Below, in pieces: positions 61,492-64,000 of a DNA stretch of 64,000 bases. The stretch's first letter is position 1. Every line of letters starts with the position of its first letter. Below the pieces are notes generated by a model. It worked only from the letters and a program-made list of their open reading frames with translations, ran no database searches and was not told the origin of the DNA. The position numbers and the translations under genes are program-made. Source of the DNA: Paraburkholderia guartelaensis (lineage in GTDB: Bacteria > Pseudomonadota > Gammaproteobacteria > Burkholderiales > Burkholderiaceae); the NCBI RefSeq assembly GCF_004353905.1, contig NZ_SMOD01000008.1, forward strand, positions 225,856-289,855, in the 5' to 3' direction.

Positions 61492-61508
61492 GTCCTATAA
61501 TTTAGGAT
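61492..61508. promoter_or_regulatory. putative IclR operator, site C
   Basis: GTCCTATAATTTAGGAT, same 17-bp pattern as sites A and B, between the MHS transporter gene and the divergent thiol dioxygenase gene. It contains TATAAT, so it may cover a -10 box. Confidence 0.65.
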
Positions 61509-61680
61509 GAGTGAATCAAATATTGACGACTCATGCTCTCACCGCAGAAAATGGCGGTCAAGAAGGAGGGAGCACTTCAAGGGAATTCCCCAGGAGAGTT
61601 TGCGTCGCGAGGCCACGGAGGCGGGTTCCGTCGTAGCGTGACCGGAGCGCCGTGAGCGAGATGTTTCTTGAGGAGGCAGG

Positions 61681-62349
61681 GTGAGTACAGACGCGATCAG
61701 GCAAGACGAGTCAAATGAGCGCCGCAAAGAGAGTCTCGAAACCCAACCCCGTTTTCGATTATTCGTCGAACAGGTCACGCGGTTAGCCGACGCGAAGGGA
61801 AGCGGCTGGGTGGGCGAAAAGGCGGAGGAAGATTGGCTGACGCAAGTGAGTGAGACGGCGAAAGCGCTTGTGTCTGTCGATGACTGGTTGCCGATTGCGG
61901 CGGCGGAACCGCATTCAGACCATTACCAGCAGTATCTGCTCTATTGTGATCCGCAGGAGCGCTTCACAGTGACGAGTTTCGTGTGGGGGCCGGGCCAAAG
62001 AACACCTGTCCATGACCACACGACATGGGGTGTCATTGCAATGCTTCGGGGCGCTGAGTATTGTCAGCGATTCGAGCCTGGTACGCCAATGAGGCTCACC
62101 GCGGCCGATCTTCTGCGCGAGGGTGAGACCGATGTCGTCTCGCCTGCATCAGGCGATATCCATCGGGTAGCAAACGGCACGGATGGCGAAGTCGCGGTCA
62201 GCATCCATATCTACGGTGGAAATATCGGGCGGATCGTTCGCCATGTCTTTGCGCTGGAGACCGGGCGAGCGACCGATTTCATTTCTGGCTATGCCAATGT
62301 AGACGCAAACTACCGCGGCTATGCGTCATTCGCGGACCGGACGATATGA
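61681..62349 (+). CDS. 3-mercaptopropionate dioxygenase-like thiol dioxygenase
   Basis: 222 residues from a GTG with a GAGGAGG site. Cupin with Fe ligands His111 and His113 (HDHTTW) and His161 (GDIHRVAN) and the Ser174-His176-Tyr178 relay (SIHIY). The YQQYLLYCD segment carries Gln where true cysteine dioxygenases have the carboxylate-binding Arg, the mark of bacterial 3-mercaptopropionate dioxygenases. Product would be a sulfinic acid. Divergent from the MHS transporter and operator site C. The longest frame equals the call. Confidence 0.87.
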   Translation: MSTDAIRQDESNERRKESLETQPRFRLFVEQVTRLADAKGSGWVGEKAEEDWLTQVSETAKALVSVDDWLPIAAAEPHSDHYQQYLLYCDPQERFTVTSFVWGPGQRTPVHDHTTWGVIAMLRGAEYCQRFEPGTPMRLTAADLLREGETDVVSPASGDIHRVANGTDGEVAVSIHIYGGNIGRIVRHVFALETGRATDFISGYANVDANYRGYASFADRTI

Positions 62350-62543
62350 TGGACCAGGCCATACCGGGCGCGGCGTAGGCCGTCTTGACGGTTGTATAGA
62401 ACTCGCGCGCATCGCTTCCCTGTTCGCGCTTGCTGCTGTTCGATCCCTTGCGACCGAGAGCCGGCTCGATGCCGTGCAGCGTTGACCCGTTGAAAAGGGC
62501 GATTCGTTTAGCCCGACGCCGGATTGGGAGTGCAGACGTCTAC
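62278..62543 (-). pseudogene. aldehyde dehydrogenase C-terminal fragment
   Basis: A minus-strand frame, closed by stops at both ends, reads ALFNGSTLHGIEPALGRKGS then NSSKREQGSDAREFYTTVKT. This fits the last 50 residues of 2-oxoglutarate-semialdehyde-type aldehyde dehydrogenases (VNGxTxG..FGGxKxSSxNSxREQG..FYTxxKTxY). The rest of the enzyme is missing. Its end overlaps the end of the thiol dioxygenase gene. Confidence 0.5.
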
Positions 62544-63222
62544 TTATCGCTGTTCTTGCCGCCGCCGAGCTGCGCCGCCTCACAGGTGAATGGCTGCTCC
62601 TGGCCGACTCCGGAAGTTCGCTAACCACGCGGTGACAGCTGAGGTACAACGGTCGTTCGCCATGGAGTATCAGCGTGCGCCAGCGTTTGCGCCGCGAAAG
62701 TATCTGCAAAGAGCCGGGAGCGGCGCTCGGAAAAGCATTTCCTTAAGCACGGAACATGGCTCTTCCGTGTCATGGTCACTGGAGCGAATCGCCGCGGCAA
62801 ACCTGCATTCGCTCGATGAGACAGGCCTACGCTAGCCCTGCTTGTGCTCAGATCATGATCGGGCTCAGTTCTTGTTGGCGATCATCCTGCACGATCAACC
62901 CCAGGACTAGCACTTTGACGGAGTTGGCCAAGCTCACCTCACTCCTTTGCAATTGGCCTTCAATGACACGAGACTGATCAAGACGCTCCGGAGCGCACGC
63001 CCAGCGCTGCAGGCACGCTTCTCATCGAGATCGATATGAGACCAAGGTCCCATTGCGATAGACCCCACCGGTCACCAGACTTAAGGCGGACAGCCATGTG
63101 GACCGTCGTCGTGACGGGCATGGGTGCGACTGAATTCAACAAATAGATGACGGTGCCGGGTGGGAGAGCGGACAGTCGCGGCCGTAAGCCTCGACTTCGC
63201 AACCTGCTTCACAGGTGAACCA
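62350..63222. other. 873-base decayed region
   Basis: Apart from the aldehyde dehydrogenase fragment no product is recognisable. A 7-bp stem CACGGAA / TTCCGTG with an 8-base loop lies at 62748-62769. All other frames are short and lack ribosome binding sites. It joins the remnants next to an IS21-family element. Confidence 0.55.
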
Positions 63223-63831
63223 ATGAATGACGGGAAACTCATCGCCTGCCACGAGTGCGATCTCCTGCAACGGGAGGTGGCCGTGCCGGAGGGGGGCAGT
63301 TTGCGATGCCAGCGCTGCCAGGCCCAGTTGGGCCGCGAGCTTCCCAACAGCCTCGAGCGCGCACTCGCGTTTTCTCTCGCCGCAGTTGTACTCTTCGGAA
63401 TCTCGAACGTGTATCCGATTGTCGGTCTGTCGGTCAACGGGACTGTCGTGGAGACGACGCTACTGGGCGCCGTGAGCGTGCTCTATGCGGACGGGAAGTG
63501 GCCCATCGCGGGGCTGGTATTTGCGACCACGGTCCTGATGCCGATCTTGCAGACCGTGAGCATGCTGTGGCTACTGCTACCACTGCGGTTTGACCGTGCG
63601 CCGTGGGGCGGTGCGGCCGTATTCCGACTGTGCCACCTGTGCCAGCCGTGGGGCATGACCGAAGTGCTGATCCTCGGCTTGCTGGTCGCGCTAGTGAAGT
63701 TGTCGGCCCCCGATGGGCAGTTCAAACTCCTCCACTTGTGGGCGGCTAAATTCCCCCAGGCAGGACGAGCGGATTATGCGTCGGATTCCTCAGTGACGGC
63801 AAGCCTGGCAGCGGCTTCACGGAGACGATAG
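63223..63831 (+). pseudogene. pqiA-like gene truncated by an IS21-family insertion
   Basis: The ATG at 63223 begins a PqiA (paraquat-inducible protein A) domain: zinc-ribbon cysteines CHEC and CQRC, then membrane helices (LERALAFSLAAVVLFGISNVYP, further helices to VALVKLS). Homology stops near 63710; the remaining 40 codons (FKLLHLWAAKFPQAG...) are read from the insertion element until a stop at 63831. Normal PqiA domains are longer and usually doubled, and they bridge to MCE-type lipid transport proteins. The truncated protein is unlikely to work. Confidence 0.75.
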
Positions 63832-64000
63832 CTCTTGCCTTCAAACTCGAGGAGTTTGGAGCGATGCAGCAGACGGTCAAGGATCGTCGAAGCCATGGTG
63901 CTGTCGCGAAGGTAGCGCCCCCAGTCCTGGACGACGCGGTTGGACGTGACGAGGATGCTGCGGCGTTGCTTGTAGCGTTGATGGACGAGGGTCTGCAGCA
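63714..64000 (-). mobile_element. IS21-family insertion sequence, right part
   Basis: The left limit is estimated from where PqiA homology ends; a TGGGCAG at 63714 would fit an IS21-type terminus beginning TG. The element carries istB and continues past the window end, so its other terminus, istA and target duplication cannot be seen. Confidence 0.7.
63774..64000 (-). CDS. istB: IS21-family helper ATPase IstB, C-terminal part (start outside window)
   Basis: Read on the minus strand: LLQTLVHQRYKQRRSILVTS, then NRVVQDWGRYLRDSTMAST, LDRLLHRSKLLEFEGKSYRL and a stop at 63774-63776. This is the conserved C-terminal half of IstB, the DnaA/DnaC-like ATPase that works with the transposase IstA. It has no defect in the visible part. 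Confidence 0.9.
   Translation of the reverse strand, partial: LQTLVHQRYKQRRSILVTSNRVVQDWGRYLRDSTMASTILDRLLHRSKLLEFEGKSYRLREAAARLAVTEESDA

Noticed and set aside
62978..63202. Minus-strand frame of 74 codons in the decayed region
   Set aside because: No ribosome binding site, no recognised family and atypical composition; treated as non-coding.
1..64000. tRNA, rRNA and CRISPR arrays
   Set aside because: No cloverleaf-like stretch, rRNA sequence or regularly spaced direct repeats were noticed.

Overview
The window is high-GC DNA from a betaproteobacterium of the Burkholderiaceae, most likely Burkholderia sensu lato (Paraburkholderia or Caballeronia type). This rests on gene content (a DUF3141, acetate kinase, FabI group; fused indolepyruvate oxidoreductase beside an Lrp-type regulator; MHS-type transporters; KfrA-like protein) and on codon use. 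It is an inference from recognised families; there is no rRNA or tRNA gene to anchor it. About 50 protein genes are supported, most with a visible ribosome binding site.

Layout. 1-3.8 kb: a PHA-synthase-like DUF3141 protein (cut by the window edge), acetate kinase and enoyl-ACP reductase, co-directional. 3.9-8.6 kb: a chemoreceptor, a GGDEF-EAL protein and a PilZ protein, that is, chemotaxis and c-di-GMP signalling. 9.2-12.9 kb: two secreted phosphoesterases, convergent on a strong hairpin. 13.3-19.5 kb: a Tat-type FAD oxidase behind a giant double-kinase hybrid sensor. 19.7-28.6 kb: a small secreted protein, then an exopolysaccharide assembly locus (Wza, Wzy-like, GH44 glycosidase, Wzx on the minus strand; GumC/Wzc-like and DUF6492 proteins on the plus strand) whose divergent promoter region carries two inverted repeats. 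28.7-30 kb: lytic transglycosylase, small secreted protein and lipoprotein. 30.2-36 kb: GYD protein with a second FAD oxidase, DUF1059 protein, MscS channel with a cyclic-nucleotide-binding-like domain, KfrA-like coiled-coil protein and Lrp regulator. 36.1-42 kb: 1176-residue indolepyruvate oxidoreductase, SDR dehydrogenase, small membrane protein and alpha/beta hydrolase.

The right third is the most interesting part. At 42.3 kb lies a tyrosine-recombinase remnant, followed by an MHS transporter plus ModA-like binding protein behind a very good LysR-type T-N11-A box. From 46.1 to 52.9 kb a seven-gene operon joins an amino-acid ABC importer to a cysteine-dioxygenase-like enzyme, a four-domain rhodanese with one active-site cysteine, and a cystathionine-lyase-like PLP enzyme, with a divergent LysR gene: a sulfur amino-acid uptake and breakdown unit. 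From 54.1 to 59.1 kb a five-gene acyl-CoA operon (CaiB-type CoA-transferase, crotonase-fold protein lacking both usual glutamates, two-subunit CoA-transferase, acyl-CoA ligase) faces an IclR gene. A 17-bp palindrome occurs twice in that gap and again before an MHS transporter that is divergent from a 3-mercaptopropionate-dioxygenase-like gene. This suggests one IclR regulon for a thiol or other carboxylic acid.

The last 1.7 kb is decayed DNA: an aldehyde dehydrogenase C-terminal fragment and a pqiA-like gene cut by an IS21-family element that runs off the window.
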